This document shows, one piece after another, positions 1 through 10,768 of a DNA stretch of 64,000 nucleotides. The DNA is from Planktothrix sp. PCC 11201 (GTDB taxonomy: Bacteria; Cyanobacteriota; Cyanobacteriia; Cyanobacteriales; Microcoleaceae): assembly GCF_900009135.1 (NCBI RefSeq), contig NZ_LT797688.1:743722-807721 (forward strand), read 5' to 3'. Position numbers and translations under genes: made by a program. Numbering within the stretch: position 1 is the stretch's first letter; the number at the start of each line of letters is the position of its first letter. The notes beneath the pieces are model-generated. The model was not told where the DNA came from. It worked only from the letters and a program-made list of their open reading frames with translations, and did not search any database.

Positions 1-1071
1 AATGGAATTTAAGGAAACTAGAGTAGCAGAAAAATTAAATTCTGAAGGACGATATAATAAATTTTGATAGTTAGATGGGGCATTTTCAGAAGAATTATCA
101 GCTAAATTATAATCATTTTTTTTAATAAAATTAGAAGTTTTAAACTGAAATTTAGAGTTATCTTTATGTTTACAAGAGTTCGGCAATTGATAACATTTGG
201 TTTGAAAATTAGGTTCGGCTTTAGCTAATTGGGGGCGAAGGCCAGCAGCTATTTTTTGATGGGCTTGGGAAGCCATAATTGCCTCAAAGGTTCGATCAAT
301 TCGACCACTATTAAATGCCCGAACTCCATCGGCCCAAATTATTAATTTAGGCAATTGTTCTGGGGTTAAAACTTCTCTTAAAATATAATCGACAACTTGC
401 GCCGTTGCACCATTCACCCCAAAGTTAAAAATCCTTAAATTTTGATATCCTTTTTTAGCTAAAGCTTGCTGCATTTGTGCCGGATCAACCCCTTGTAGTG
501 CGCGAGAACTTCCCACAATTAAAATATCTGGTCTACCAACGGTACTTAAATAAGACAAATATAATTTTAATTGTTGATCTAAAGGTTCACTATCAAAACT
601 AGGAAACTGGGAAACTGAACCCGAACGGGCGGCTTGCTGTTGAGAATAGGTTAAATTTCGCATATATTCAACTACTTTTTTCTCAGCAAAGATGCGTTTA
701 GGGCTATTAGCAGGAACCGCTTGCATCCACGCCACCGCCTGTAACCAGAGGCGGGCGACTTCATCCCAATCGGATTGAGATTGGGCGGTTTGAGCTAAAT
801 TAGAGGCTTGTAGGGCAAATTTAACCGATTCATCAAAGGGATTTTCTTCGATACAAATTTGAGATTTAGTAGGATTTTGAGAGAGTAAATTTTCGTTTTT
901 TCCCGATATTTTATTCTGATTCAACGGTTGAGAATTAGGGGTAATAGAAGCGGCGATCGCAGTTTGGGAAGCAACAGAAGGTTGAGAGGATTCCTTGAAT
1001 GAACACCCAACCATTAATATCATCAGAGAAACTATCGCCATCACCCCACTATTTCTACGGGTTGATCTCAT
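1..1071 (-). CDS. Lipoprotein with SGNH-like (DUF1574-type) region, partial
   Basis: The reading frame is open from an ATG at 1071 to the window edge, so the C-terminus is missing; 357 residues are visible. An in-frame ATG at 1101 is an alternative start. The N-terminus has a basic n-region, a hydrophobic stretch and a lipobox (LMVGC), which predicts a lipid-anchored exported protein. A Gln/Ser-rich linker follows. Around residues 175-260 is a Rossmann-like segment with a GSSRAL motif and 'FNFGVNGA', resembling the SGNH-hydrolase-like DUF1574 proteins of cyanobacteria. Substrate unknown. The family call is from recognition only; the lipoprotein call is firmer. Confidence 0.6.
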   Translation of the reverse strand, partial: MRSTRRNSGVMAIVSLMILMVGCSFKESSQPSVASQTAIAASITPNSQPLNQNKISGKNENLLSQNPTKSQICIEENPFDESVKFALQASNLAQTAQSQSDWDEVARLWLQAVAWMQAVPANSPKRIFAEKKVVEYMRNLTYSQQQAARSGSVSQFPSFDSEPLDQQLKLYLSYLSTVGRPDILIVGSSRALQGVDPAQMQQALAKKGYQNLRIFNFGVNGATAQVVDYILREVLTPEQLPKLIIWADGVRAFNSGRIDRTFEAIMASQAHQKIAAGLRPQLAKAEPNFQTKCYQLPNSCKHKDNSKFQFKTSNFIKKNDYNLADNSSENAPSNYQNLLYRPSEFNFSATLVSLNSI

Positions 1072-1178
1072 GAGTAAGCTTAATATGGACAATAGACTCA
1101 TAGCAATTGTTAGCTGGAATTAGATAATTTCGGTTAATCGGGATTTCTCTTGTCCGATTATAAATCAAAACTATCCCG

Positions 1179-4100
1179 TTAAACCTTGCCTTCAATTATT
1201 CCCTCGGCTTCATGAACAATTGCCCTTAACTGTTCGATCATATTTTGACTCGCTGTTTGCCAGAATTGGCGTTGATGCGCTTCTAATAATCTTTCTGCCA
1301 TATCGCGTAATGCCCAGGGATTTTTTTCTTGAATAAATTGTTGGACTTTCTGATCAAAAATATAAGCATTGGCTACCCCTTCATACATAAAATCTTCAAC
1401 ACAATTTGCCGTCACATCATAGGCGAATAAAAAATCGACGGTTGCTGATAGTTCAAAAGCTCCTTTATAGCCATGTCGCATAACTCCAGCTATCCATTTC
1501 GGGTTAATCACCCGGGAGCGATAGACCTTAGCAATTTCTTCTTTTAAAAGTTTAACTTTTGGGTTTTCAGGAATAGCATTATCTCCGAAATAAATCTCAG
1601 GATTTTTCCCCGTCAAAGTTCTCACCGCAACGGTCATTCCTCCTTGAAATTGATAATAGTCATCGGAATCTAATAAATCATGTTCTCGGTTATCTTGATT
1701 TTGGAGAACAATTTGCATCTTTTCTAACCGATTTTCAAAGGCTTCGGAGGCGGAAATTCCCTGTTGATAGCCAGAATTTGTACTGGTATAAGCGTAACTA
1801 CTCCAGTTAATATAGGCGGTGGCTAAATCCTGATCATTTTGCCAGTTTTGGGATTCAATTAATCCTTGTAAACCCGCTCCATAGGCCCCAGGTTTAGAGC
1901 CAAAAATTCTTAACCGCGATCGCAAATTTGCCTGTTCTTTTGTTAACCCTTCTGCTATCCAAAATTGAGTTTCTTTTTGAACTTGAGCAGCTAAAGGATT
2001 TTGATCCTCAGTTTCATCTAAATTAGAAACAGCAATTACCGCTTGATCAAATAGATCAATTAAATTGGGAAACGCATCTCTAAAAAACCCTGAAATCCTT
2101 AGTGTCACATCCACCCGGGGACGACCTAAAATCGAAACAGGTAATATTTCAAAATCAACTACTCGCCGCGAAGGATAATCCCATACAGGTTTGACCCCTA
2201 ATAATGCTAAGGCTTCAGCGATATCATCTCCCCCAGTTCGCATGGTGGAAGTTCCCCAAACTGATAACCCCAAAGTGCGGGGATATTCGCCATTTTCCTG
2301 AGTATAACGTTCAATTAATACGGATGCGGCTAATTCTCCCACTCTCCAGGCGGTTTCCGTGGGAATAGCCCGAATATCAACGGAATAAAAATTACGTCCG
2401 GTGGGTAAAACATTGGGTTTTCCTCTTGTTGGTGCTCCCGATGCACCACTTTTGATAAATCGACCTTCTAAACCTTTTAATAAATTAGTAATTTCTTCTG
2501 ATGTTCTCAATAAATTGGGTAATAATTTATTCTGAATCCAGCTTAATTCTTTTTGGATTAATTCCATAGATTTGACCCTCTTAGTAATGGAGGGAACTGA
2601 AGGTTTTGGGTGGTTTTCTGGAATTGTTATTAAAAACTCCTGTCCCCACCCTTGACAAGGGGGGGCTAGGGGGGGTAATTCTTCAATTAAATTAATAGCA
2701 TATTCTTCAATCACTGCCACCCCATCCCCAACGGTGCGACAGAATTGATTATTAATAGTTTGATTAATAATTTCCCCGTAATCTGAAGTTAAGGGATCAA
2801 ATTCTAACTGCCAATCTTGGGCGATCGCCCGACTCAAACCTAATCGTTTAGTGTCAGGATGACGGGCAATGGAGATGATTAAATCCCTTAATTGTTCACC
2901 CTGGGGACATTGCCCAAAAATATGTAAACCATCCCGAATTTGGGCCTCTTTTAATTCACATAAATATCGATCTAGTTCAGTAAAAATAGAATTTTGATCC
3001 TGTAAAACTGCTTGTTTATTCAGTTTAGGTAAACCCAATTCTGCCTCTAAATTCTCCTGTTGAATTAACTGAATAATTCTTTCTGAAATCAACGATAACC
3101 GAGAAGGATCTAAACTTTGGGCTTGATAATATTCATCCATTAACCCTTCTAATTGTTGTAATGATCCATAGAGTTCTGAACGGGTTAAAGGGGGTGTTAA
3201 ATGGTCTAAAATTACCGCTTGGGAACGGCGTTTGGCTTGGGTTCCTTCCCCTGGATCATTAACAATAAAGGGATAAAAATTTGGTAACGCCCCTAAAGCA
3301 ATTTCAGGATAACAGTTTTCTGATAATCCTACATTTTTACCCGGCAACCATTCCAAATTTCCATGTTTTCCTAAATGAATAATAGCATCGGCTTGAAATT
3401 GCGATCGCAACCAATAATAAAACGCTAAATAATCCGGTGTGGGTTCTAAATCCGGGGCATGATAATTCAAATTTGGATCAAGATCATATCCTCTGGAGGG
3501 CTGTATTCCAATAAAAATATTCCCCCGTTGAATGCCTGAAATAGCAAAGCCTTTAGAGGTCTTTTGTTCTTCTTGAAAATGATGTTCCCATCGGTTATTA
3601 ATAGCAGTTTGAATAGATAGCGGTAAGGTAGAAAAATAGTCTTGATAGTCTTTAAAAGATAAACTTTGATCCATAGATCGCAACTCCCAACCTTCCGGGT
3701 CGTTGGTAATTCCTGTTGTTAATTGATCAATTAATTCTTCTCCGGTTTCAGGCGAATTTTCCAGAAAATATCCTGCTTCTTCTAAGGCTTTTAGAACTTG
3801 AATACAACTGGCTGGCGTATCCAAACCCACCCCATTTCCTAAGCGCCCATCTCGACAGGGATAGTTCGCTAAAATAATAGCAATTCGTCGTTTTGATGCG
3901 GTTTTTTTCCCTAAATTAATCCAATTTTTTGCTAACTCAGCGACAAAATTAATCCGATTTTGTACCGCTACATATCGGACAACATTGGTTTCTAAGGTAG
4001 GATGCCAATTTTCCACCGCTTTAAAAGAAACCACTCGACTAATAATCCGTCCATCCACTTCGGGTAAGGCGACATTCATGGCAATATCCCTCGGTGAAAG

Positions 4101-5003
4101 TCCCATAAAATTATTCTCCCATTGTTCTAAACTTCCCCCACTTAAAATAACTTGTAAAACCGGAATATCTAAGGAAAATAATGGCGGTTGACTTTCATCT
4201 TCTGAAGTTGAAGAAATGGAAAAACTGGTGGTATTAATTAATAATTGAATACCGGAATTAAAATAGGTTAAAATTTCCGTTTGTAGATCGGGATCTCGTA
4301 AAGAAGAAACAAAAATAGGAATAGGTTTTAAGTTTAATTTAACTAATGCTTGACAGAGGGAATCTATCGGATCTAAATTGCCAGATAGGTAATGGGCGCG
4401 ATAAAATACAATTCCAACAGTCGCAATATAATCATCGGATTTTACGGTTTGATTCCAGGGATAATAACCAACTTTTGGAATAGTTACTGCAGGAATAATC
4501 GGATAATTTTTATTAAAAATATGATTGCCAATTAATAGCATAGCATTGGCAAAATTATCAACTCCGGCTTCAGTTAAATAGCGCCAAACTTGATCAACAA
4601 TTGATAACGATACGGTGGAATGACTGATTAAGTCAGGGTCGGGACGATCTTCCCCGGGAAGGATAATTAATTGAGTTTTGGTTTTAGCAAAAATGTCTTG
4701 TAAAACTTCCAACCCATACGACCAATAGGAACGTCCTCCTAACAGTCTTAAAATAATGACTTGAGCTTTTTCTAAAACAGTTTCTGCGTAGGTATCAATG
4801 GTTAATTGTTGTTGTAATTGCAATAAATTAGTGACTCGCAACGGGGGAAAATCCGCCGGAAGTTTAGAAACTACCGTGGCTAAGGTTTGAATATCCGTAT
4901 CCGCCGCCGTTAAAAAAATAATCGGCGCCGGGGTTTGTTCAATAAAAATAACTACGTCTGTATCGGGGTTCCATCCCCCTGGTGTGGCTGCAATTCTGTG
5001 CAT
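1179..5003 (-). CDS. cobN: Cobaltochelatase subunit CobN (ChlH/CobN family)
   Basis: This 1,274-residue protein is the large metal- and porphyrin-binding subunit expected to insert Co2+ into the corrin ring in aerobic-type cobalamin synthesis. Family signatures include 'GRLGNGVGLDTPASC' near residue 390, 'HLGKHGNLEWLPGK' near 550 and 'SVWGTSTMRTGGDDI' near 925, the order found in CobN/ChlH. The length suits CobN (about 1,250-1,300). No CobS or CobT lies nearby; in cyanobacteria the ATPase partners are thought to be the Mg-chelatase ChlI/ChlD subunits (family knowledge). A cupin gene 47 bp upstream on the same strand probably shares its transcript. ChlH itself is an alternative, but the CobN-type motifs argue against it. 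Confidence 0.9.
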   Translation of the reverse strand: MHRIAATPGGWNPDTDVVIFIEQTPAPIIFLTAADTDIQTLATVVSKLPADFPPLRVTNLLQLQQQLTIDTYAETVLEKAQVIILRLLGGRSYWSYGLEVLQDIFAKTKTQLIILPGEDRPDPDLISHSTVSLSIVDQVWRYLTEAGVDNFANAMLLIGNHIFNKNYPIIPAVTIPKVGYYPWNQTVKSDDYIATVGIVFYRAHYLSGNLDPIDSLCQALVKLNLKPIPIFVSSLRDPDLQTEILTYFNSGIQLLINTTSFSISSTSEDESQPPLFSLDIPVLQVILSGGSLEQWENNFMGLSPRDIAMNVALPEVDGRIISRVVSFKAVENWHPTLETNVVRYVAVQNRINFVAELAKNWINLGKKTASKRRIAIILANYPCRDGRLGNGVGLDTPASCIQVLKALEEAGYFLENSPETGEELIDQLTTGITNDPEGWELRSMDQSLSFKDYQDYFSTLPLSIQTAINNRWEHHFQEEQKTSKGFAISGIQRGNIFIGIQPSRGYDLDPNLNYHAPDLEPTPDYLAFYYWLRSQFQADAIIHLGKHGNLEWLPGKNVGLSENCYPEIALGALPNFYPFIVNDPGEGTQAKRRSQAVILDHLTPPLTRSELYGSLQQLEGLMDEYYQAQSLDPSRLSLISERIIQLIQQENLEAELGLPKLNKQAVLQDQNSIFTELDRYLCELKEAQIRDGLHIFGQCPQGEQLRDLIISIARHPDTKRLGLSRAIAQDWQLEFDPLTSDYGEIINQTINNQFCRTVGDGVAVIEEYAINLIEELPPLAPPCQGWGQEFLITIPENHPKPSVPSITKRVKSMELIQKELSWIQNKLLPNLLRTSEEITNLLKGLEGRFIKSGASGAPTRGKPNVLPTGRNFYSVDIRAIPTETAWRVGELAASVLIERYTQENGEYPRTLGLSVWGTSTMRTGGDDIAEALALLGVKPVWDYPSRRVVDFEILPVSILGRPRVDVTLRISGFFRDAFPNLIDLFDQAVIAVSNLDETEDQNPLAAQVQKETQFWIAEGLTKEQANLRSRLRIFGSKPGAYGAGLQGLIESQNWQNDQDLATAYINWSSYAYTSTNSGYQQGISASEAFENRLEKMQIVLQNQDNREHDLLDSDDYYQFQGGMTVAVRTLTGKNPEIYFGDNAIPENPKVKLLKEEIAKVYRSRVINPKWIAGVMRHGYKGAFELSATVDFLFAYDVTANCVEDFMYEGVANAYIFDQKVQQFIQEKNPWALRDMAERLLEAHQRQFWQTASQNMIEQLRAIVHEAEGIIEGKV

Positions 5004-5050
5004 TTTAATTTAAAAATAGAGTCAATTGTATTCTTTGAAAATTCAATATT

Positions 5051-5425
5051 CTAAGACTCAATTTCCTGATCTCGATGCACAATATTTGGAGAAAAAGCCG
5101 GAAGACAAACCGCCACATATTCCGCACCTTCTTCAGTTGGCGTACTATAACGCACCCATTCCCCTTTGTGAGTAACCACCGCTTGTCCGGCTTGAACATC
5201 AATTTGACCCCCTTCATATTCGACTCGCAATAATCCCTTGAAAACCACCGTAAATTCATCAAATTCAGGTTGTTGTCCCGGTTCAAGCCAACCCCCCGGG
5301 GAACGCATATAAGCAACACTTACCGCGTCTGTTTGACTGTTAACTCGTCCAATATATTCATCAATTAATTTGGGTTTATTTCCCGCCGCCGTAATCCGAC
5401 TCGGTTGTTCAATAAAATCTGGCAT
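5051..5425 (-). CDS. Small cupin-domain protein
   Basis: A 124-residue single-domain cupin. The core 'PEFDEFTVVFKGLLRVEYEGG' (about residues 53-73) followed by 'VQAGQAVVTHKGEWVRYS' matches the two cupin motifs of a small beta-barrel. The first motif keeps a Glu but lacks the usual paired His, so metal binding is uncertain. It lies 47 bp upstream of cobN on the same strand, which suggests co-transcription and perhaps a role near cobalt or cobalamin metabolism; that link is inferred from position only. Substrate unknown. Confidence 0.75.
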   Translation of the reverse strand: MPDFIEQPSRITAAGNKPKLIDEYIGRVNSQTDAVSVAYMRSPGGWLEPGQQPEFDEFTVVFKGLLRVEYEGGQIDVQAGQAVVTHKGEWVRYSTPTEEGAEYVAVCLPAFSPNIVHRDQEIES

Positions 5426-5524
5426 AGTGATTGTATGATAAAAGTTTAAGGTTTCATAATTTATGCAAATTTTAACTCATTATATCATGATTTGGGGTGA
5501 CGGATTAATAAAAATTTGCCACAA

Positions 5525-5797
5525 TCAAGACTAGAAAAACGAGTTCTTAAGTTTCGTCGTGATTTGCAGCGAATGAGAACATTATGCCAAGAGTTGAATA
5601 GATTTGTAATTAAATCCACAAGGGATGGATTATCAATGTACTTTTCTAGTGCAATTCAAGCGGTTAACTGTGCAATTTAAATTCAAGAAGATTTAGCAAA
5701 TTCTTGGTGGCAAAAGCCAAAAATAGGAATAGTTGACTACCCTTTAACTTATAGTAGCCAACAGACTCCTCGACTGAAACCTAAGTCAAAATCTTAA
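5525..5797 (+). pseudogene. Remnant of a class III adenylate/guanylate cyclase
   Basis: One plus-strand frame reads through 5525-5797 with a single internal TAA at 5678. Before that stop the translation contains 'LCQELNRFVIKSTRDGL' and 'MYFSSAIQAVNCAI', which strongly resemble the catalytic-domain segment of cyanobacterial class III cyclases (consensus VIKSTGDGLLMYF...AVQAVxCA). The Gly expected before DGL is Arg here. After the stop 'IQEDLANSWWQKPKIGI' continues the family pattern. No N-terminal part and no rest of the catalytic domain are present, so this is a decayed fragment, not a gene. Confidence 0.7.
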
Positions 5798-5807
5798 TAT
5801 TTAATGG

Positions 5808-7283
5808 CTATTCCTGAACCCAAATCGAAACTGAACCGCCTTTACAAGAAAATTCACCCCAACCGGAATCATTAGTTTCAATGGGTTCTTTAATATTCCC
5901 CGTCAGGTCATAGAATTTAGTATTAGGTTTCCCAACTTCCATCGGTTTAATTCCCTCCGACCCATCACTTAAAATCACCGCCATTGCTTTCGGATGTTGT
6001 TCGTCTCCTAGACAAGTCCAACCAATAATATCGGGGTGATCAAAATAGTCATATTGAAGGCCGTAAAGGAAATTTTTGCGCGCATAAAGACATTGATCAA
6101 TAAACTGTTTATGGGAGGGTAAAAAAACTTTATGGGTATTACCATCCCGTCCTTTATCTTCATATTCTGCGCCGTAATAATCACCATAAAAAATACAAGG
6201 ATAACCCTGTTGACGTAATAAAATAATTGCATAAGCTAAGGGTTTAAACCATGGTTCTACCACGGATTCTAGGGCTTGTAATGGTTGGGAATCGTGATTT
6301 TCCACAAAAGTAACGGCATTCATGGCACGGTCTTTGACTAATGTTCCATCCAGAATCGTCCTCATATCATGATATCCTCCGGCTTTACTGGCGTAGTGAA
6401 AATTGTAATGTAAGCTAACATCAAATACCGACATTCTGTCACCTACGGTGTCTAAATACCAATTCAATATGCTAGTATCAGGCGACCAATATTCCCCCAC
6501 AGTAAATAGTTGCCGACCTGAATATTTTTCTATTTCATCTAACCAATCAGGAAAAAACCAAGCCGAAATATGTTTAATCGCATCTAAGCGAAATCCATCG
6601 ACACCCGTAGTATCAAGATACCATTTTGTCCAGTTGCTAATTTCTTTTCTGACTTCCTCGCTTTGAAAGTCTAAATCTGCCCCCATTAAATAGGCAAAAT
6701 TGCCATTTTCTAGGGCAACATAATCATCAAAAGTCTTACCTTCAAATAAATAAACTGTTCCCGATTCTTTGGTGAATTCATCATAATCAACGGCATCAAA
6801 ATGCCACCAATGCCACTCAAATGTAGAATATTTTCCTTTCCGACCCGGAAAGTTAAAAATTGTGTAAGCCTTAATATCTCGTAAATCTCCTTTAGGGGTT
6901 TTACGATTATTATTAGGGAAGGGAGTTGCTTTGGCAATTTCGGTTCCATCCGCCCCAATTCTATGATTTAATACCGTATCTGCATAGACTTCAATTTCTG
7001 ATTTATGCAGGCTATTAATGGCATCTAAATATTGTTGACGAGTGCCATATTTAGTTCTAATTGAGCCTTTTTGATCAAATTCTCCCAAGTCATAAATATC
7101 ATAAACCCCATATCCCACATCCATCCCGCCCCCAGTTCCTTTATAAGCCGGAGGCAACCATAAAGCCGTAATTCCTGCATCAGCTAATTCCTGGGCGTTG
7201 TTTTTGACTTGATTCCACAGGCTTCCATCGGCCGGAAGATACCAGTGGAAACATTGCATCATCACACCATTGATTTTAACCAT
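5808..7283 (-). CDS. Cytoplasmic alpha-amylase (GH13_5 type)
   Basis: This 491-residue protein hydrolyses internal alpha-1,4 bonds of glycogen or maltodextrin. It has no signal peptide and starts directly with the barrel ('MMQCFHWYLPADGS'), like the intracellular AmyS group. The catalytic triad is visible: nucleophile Asp234 in 'GFRLDAIKHI', acid/base Glu264 in 'FTVGEYW' and Asp331 in 'FVENHDSQP'. 'YADTVLNHRIGADG' carries conserved region I. The length and the C-terminal beta domain are complete. A 'GGGGTAGC' just before the ATG could serve as ribosome binding site. It is monocistronic: the upstream neighbour aspS is 336 bp away and a cyclase remnant lies downstream. Confidence 0.92.
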   Translation of the reverse strand: MVKINGVMMQCFHWYLPADGSLWNQVKNNAQELADAGITALWLPPAYKGTGGGMDVGYGVYDIYDLGEFDQKGSIRTKYGTRQQYLDAINSLHKSEIEVYADTVLNHRIGADGTEIAKATPFPNNNRKTPKGDLRDIKAYTIFNFPGRKGKYSTFEWHWWHFDAVDYDEFTKESGTVYLFEGKTFDDYVALENGNFAYLMGADLDFQSEEVRKEISNWTKWYLDTTGVDGFRLDAIKHISAWFFPDWLDEIEKYSGRQLFTVGEYWSPDTSILNWYLDTVGDRMSVFDVSLHYNFHYASKAGGYHDMRTILDGTLVKDRAMNAVTFVENHDSQPLQALESVVEPWFKPLAYAIILLRQQGYPCIFYGDYYGAEYEDKGRDGNTHKVFLPSHKQFIDQCLYARKNFLYGLQYDYFDHPDIIGWTCLGDEQHPKAMAVILSDGSEGIKPMEVGKPNTKFYDLTGNIKEPIETNDSGWGEFSCKGGSVSIWVQE

Positions 7284-7619
7284 GCTACCCCTTATTTTTA
7301 GATGTTGTTAAACAGAATTTAGTGAGTTTGTACTTAGGCTATCCTTACACACCCTACGGGATTTTAGTGTTGATAATCAAGGTTAACTTGCTTGAATCAT
7401 TCCGTCAATATCTCTACCTATAAATTTAATCTTATCTAATCAGGAGTTTTCCCGCCCCAAACTTTAACCGCAACGATTATATTTACTGATTTAAAAAACT
7501 TTAGCACCATTACTTAATGAATTGGTTAAATCAATCATGTTAATGGGGGAAGCGTTATAGGTTCGGAACTTACGCACCCAACCCCCATAGTTTTTTTCAC
7601 AACTGAATGTGGAATGGGT
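7284..7619. other. Intergenic region with no gene seen
   Basis: I see no open frame or RNA here. 'AACTTACGCACCCAACCCCCATAG' at about 7568-7591 opens with the same ACTTACGCA core as the insertion-sequence ends at 60088 and 60482, so it may be a solo relic of that family, but the match is only nine bases. Confidence 0.4.
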
Positions 7620-9410
7620 TTATTTGTCGGTTTTGGGTTTGTAAGTGGAAGTAACCTGGAGTTCCTTTAACTGTTTTTGATCAACACTTGAAGGGGCATT
7701 AGTTAATAAACAACCCGCTTGTTGGGTCTTAGGAAATGCAATCACATCTCGAATAGATTCCTCTCCCGATAATAACATAACCAATCGATCCAAACCGTAG
7801 GCAATACCGCCATGGGGAGGGGTTCCATATTCAAAAGCTTCCAATAAAAAGCCAAATTTGCTGTAGGCTTCCTCCAGGGTTAATCCAATAGTTGAAAATA
7901 CCTGTTCTTGAATTTCCCGTTTATAAATCCGTAGACTACCACCGCCGATTTCATAGCCATTTAAGACTAAATCGTAGGCCTGCGCCCGGGCTTGGGATAA
8001 ATCATGAATATCCTCGGGATAGGGAGCAGTAAAGGGGTGATGTAGGGCTTCTAAACGTTTTTCTTCGTCATTCCATTCAAACATCGGAAACTCAACAATC
8101 CACAATAAATTAATTTTACTCGGATCAATCAGTTCTAATTCTTTCCCAATAAATAGACGCAAACGGTCTAAGGTTTTATTTACCGTAGCAATATCCCCCG
8201 CCCCAAATAACAGTAAATCCCCGGCTTTAGCATTGGTTCGGGTTAATATTTCCTGTTTTTGTTCGGCGGTTAAATTATCTTTGATCGCACCAATGGTATC
8301 AATGCCATCTTCCCGTACCCGAATAAATGCTAACCCTTTAGCCCCTGCTTCACAGGCTTCTTTAAACAGATCGCCACCGGGTTTAATTCGCATATTAGAA
8401 ATCGCTTCATTTCCCCCCGGAATCGGTAAAATTTTTACCGTTCCCCCGGAAGTAACGGCCCCTGAAAATACTTTAAAACCACAATTTTTAACAATATCGG
8501 AAACATCCACTAACTCCAAACCAAAGCGGGTATCGGGTTTATCACTCCCATAACGATCTAGGGCTTCTTTATAGGTTAAACGGGGGAAAGGAAGGGGAAT
8601 TTCAATGCCTTTAACGGTTTTAAAAATATGAGCAACTAAGGCTTCATTTAACGCCAGAATTCCTTCCTGGGTCATAAAGCTCATTTCCATATCTAATTGA
8701 GTGAATTCCGGTTGGCGATCAGCGCGTAAATCTTCATCTCGGAAACAGCGAGCAATTTGATAATACCGATCAAATCCTGATACCATTAATAATTGTTTGA
8801 ACAGTTGGGGCGATTGGGGTAAAGCAAACCACTCTCCAGGATTAACTCGACTCGGAACTAAATAATCCCGCGCTCCTTCAGGAGTTGAACGGGTCAAAAT
8901 GGGGGTTTCAACTTCGATAAAATGCTCTTGATCTTCTAAAAACCGCCGCATGGCTTTGACCACTTCATGACGCAATTGTAAGTTGCGAGTCATGCGTTCT
9001 CGACGTAAATCTAAATAGCGATATTTGAGGCGTAAATCTTCCCGAACTGTTTCGGTTTCTGAGGCGGAAATTTGAAAGGGTAATTGTTTTCCCAGTCCAT
9101 TCAGCAGTTCAATGCGTTCGGCGTAAATTTCAATTTCTCCGGTGGCTAATTTGGGGTTGAGGGACTCGGGGGGACGTTGGGAGACTCGCCCGGTGATTTT
9201 AACTACATATTCATTTCGCAGACCTTCGGCGGCCTTGTAGGAGTCAGGGGTTCGTTCTGGGTCGCTGACAATTTGAACAATACCCGTGCGATCGCGTAAA
9301 TCTAAAAATATTACACCCCCATGATCGCGACGCCTATCAACCCATCCGCAGAGGGTGAGAGTTTCGCCAAGATGGGTGGATCGGAGATTGCCGCAGTAGT
9401 GGGTTCGCAT
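7620..9410 (-). CDS. aspS: Aspartyl-tRNA synthetase, bacterial type
   Basis: This 596-residue class II synthetase charges tRNA-Asp (or tRNA-Asp/Asn if non-discriminating). The N-terminal OB anticodon-binding domain ('[20 protein letters not shown]', residues 22-41) is followed by the catalytic core: motif 2 '[18 protein letters not shown]' near residue 217 and motif 3 '[16 protein letters not shown]' near 535. The large GAD insertion domain of bacterial AspRS is present between them, giving normal length. Single gene, ATG start at 9410. The C-terminal tail ('[10 protein letters not shown]') is typical of cyanobacterial forms. Confidence 0.97.
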   Translation of the reverse strand: MRTHYCGNLRSTHLGETLTLCGWVDRRRDHGGVIFLDLRDRTGIVQIVSDPERTPDSYKAAEGLRNEYVVKITGRVSQRPPESLNPKLATGEIEIYAERIELLNGLGKQLPFQISASETETVREDLRLKYRYLDLRRERMTRNLQLRHEVVKAMRRFLEDQEHFIEVETPILTRSTPEGARDYLVPSRVNPGEWFALPQSPQLFKQLLMVSGFDRYYQIARCFRDEDLRADRQPEFTQLDMEMSFMTQEGILALNEALVAHIFKTVKGIEIPLPFPRLTYKEALDRYGSDKPDTRFGLELVDVSDIVKNCGFKVFSGAVTSGGTVKILPIPGGNEAISNMRIKPGGDLFKEACEAGAKGLAFIRVREDGIDTIGAIKDNLTAEQKQEILTRTNAKAGDLLLFGAGDIATVNKTLDRLRLFIGKELELIDPSKINLLWIVEFPMFEWNDEEKRLEALHHPFTAPYPEDIHDLSQARAQAYDLVLNGYEIGGGSLRIYKREIQEQVFSTIGLTLEEAYSKFGFLLEAFEYGTPPHGGIAYGLDRLVMLLSGEESIRDVIAFPKTQQAGCLLTNAPSSVDQKQLKELQVTSTYKPKTDK

Positions 9411-9491
9411 GACTCTTAATGAAAGTTAAACTAAGGTTTAAATTAGGGCAACTTATCAGTATAAGTCAAACAGACATCACTCGTCCTGTTC

Positions 9492-10643
9492 TTAACCGCC
9501 GAATTGGGGGTTAACGGGTAAACAAATTTTAAATAGACTTCCCTGACCGATTTGGGATTTTACTTGAATCATGCCTTTGTGGGCTTCTACAATTAGTGAA
9601 ATCAGGTGTAATCCTAACCCACTACCCGAACGTTTATTATCGCCTTGACGGAATCGTTCAAAGATGAGAACTTGATCTTCGGGAGCTATACCAATTCCGC
9701 TATCTTCAACTTCCAAAATCATGACTTTTTGAGGCTGATTGCTAATATTGAGTTGCATTTCTGTTGAATACAGACGAATTTTGACACTCCCCCGATCGGT
9801 GAATTTAATCGCATTTCCCACTAAATTGGTAACAACCCGCCGAATTTCTAAGGGGTCGCCAATAATAACCGGGGCATGGGTTAGACAATCCTGGGAAGGG
9901 GTAAATTGCAGGGATAATTCTTTATTTTGAATCAGGGGGCTGAGTTCTGCTATTACTTCTTGGACTAATTGACCTAAATCGAAATAGGAGAAAGTTAAGG
10001 TTTTTCTACCCGCTTCATACCGATAAACCTCTAGTAAGGTATTAACCATTTGCAGAAGGTTTTGGTTACTTTTAATCATGGATGCGATCGCTTCTGCCAT
10101 TGGAGAAGAAATTTCCCCCAAGGCACCTTGTTGGAATAAATGTAACATTCGATCGGCTGCTACCAAAGGCGTCCGCAGATCATGGGTCAGGCGGGAAACA
10201 AAGTCTTCCCGTTGTCGAGACATCGCTTTCTGTTGATCAATGCTATGTTTAAGTCTTAGGAGCGATCGCACCCTGGCTAAAAGTTCATCAACTTCAACGG
10301 GTTTGCGAATGAAGTCATCCGCCCCGGCATCTAATCCCTCAACCACGCTAGAATGATCGTGGGCAGTAATTAATAAAATGGGGATAAAGGGAAGATCGGG
10401 ATTTTTGCGAATCCGTCGAGTGACTTCATAGCCATCAATCCCTGGCATCATTACATCTAATAATACTAAATCAGGAGGATGGGTTTTAATCAAGGCTAAG
10501 GCAGAAATGCCATCAGGTTTACAGACAACTTCATATCCTTCTTCGGCTAAAATAGCTTCTACTAAAAATAGGTTATCTGGGGAGTCGTCAACGGCTAAAA
10601 TTCGATCGCTGGATTTTGGAGGTGGGGTAATAGAACGGGGCAT
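9492..10643 (-). CDS. Response regulator-histidine kinase (REC-HisKA-HATPase)
   Basis: A soluble 383-residue protein with an N-terminal receiver domain (phospho-acceptor Asp63 in 'LVLLDVMMPG', Lys114) followed by a HisKA dimerisation helix with His154 ('LTHDLRTPL') and a HATPase domain ('SGSGLGLHLISLIVEAH'). The ATG at 10643 is preferred; a TTG seven codons upstream gives a longer frame. Neither has a clear ribosome binding site. It is divergent from a NarL-type regulator at 10769 and 1.6 kb from an Hpt protein, so the three could form one phosphorelay. REC-first kinases are usually driven by another kinase rather than by a membrane sensor. Confidence 0.9.
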   Translation of the reverse strand: MPRSITPPPKSSDRILAVDDSPDNLFLVEAILAEEGYEVVCKPDGISALALIKTHPPDLVLLDVMMPGIDGYEVTRRIRKNPDLPFIPILLITAHDHSSVVEGLDAGADDFIRKPVEVDELLARVRSLLRLKHSIDQQKAMSRQREDFVSRLTHDLRTPLVAADRMLHLFQQGALGEISSPMAEAIASMIKSNQNLLQMVNTLLEVYRYEAGRKTLTFSYFDLGQLVQEVIAELSPLIQNKELSLQFTPSQDCLTHAPVIIGDPLEIRRVVTNLVGNAIKFTDRGSVKIRLYSTEMQLNISNQPQKVMILEVEDSGIGIAPEDQVLIFERFRQGDNKRSGSGLGLHLISLIVEAHKGMIQVKSQIGQGSLFKICLPVNPQFGG

Positions 10644-10768
10644 AATTTGGGAAATTTTTTTCAAAGATACAGTGTGATGAGGTTAATATTCGCCCTGAAT
10701 TTGTGATTAATTTTAACAACAAATTGGCAAATAATACAGACTTTTACAACAATTAGGAAAATTCCGTT

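Noticed and set aside
5005..5319. 104-codon minus frame overlapping the cupin gene
   Set aside because: Out-of-frame shadow; the cupin frame carries the recognisable domain.
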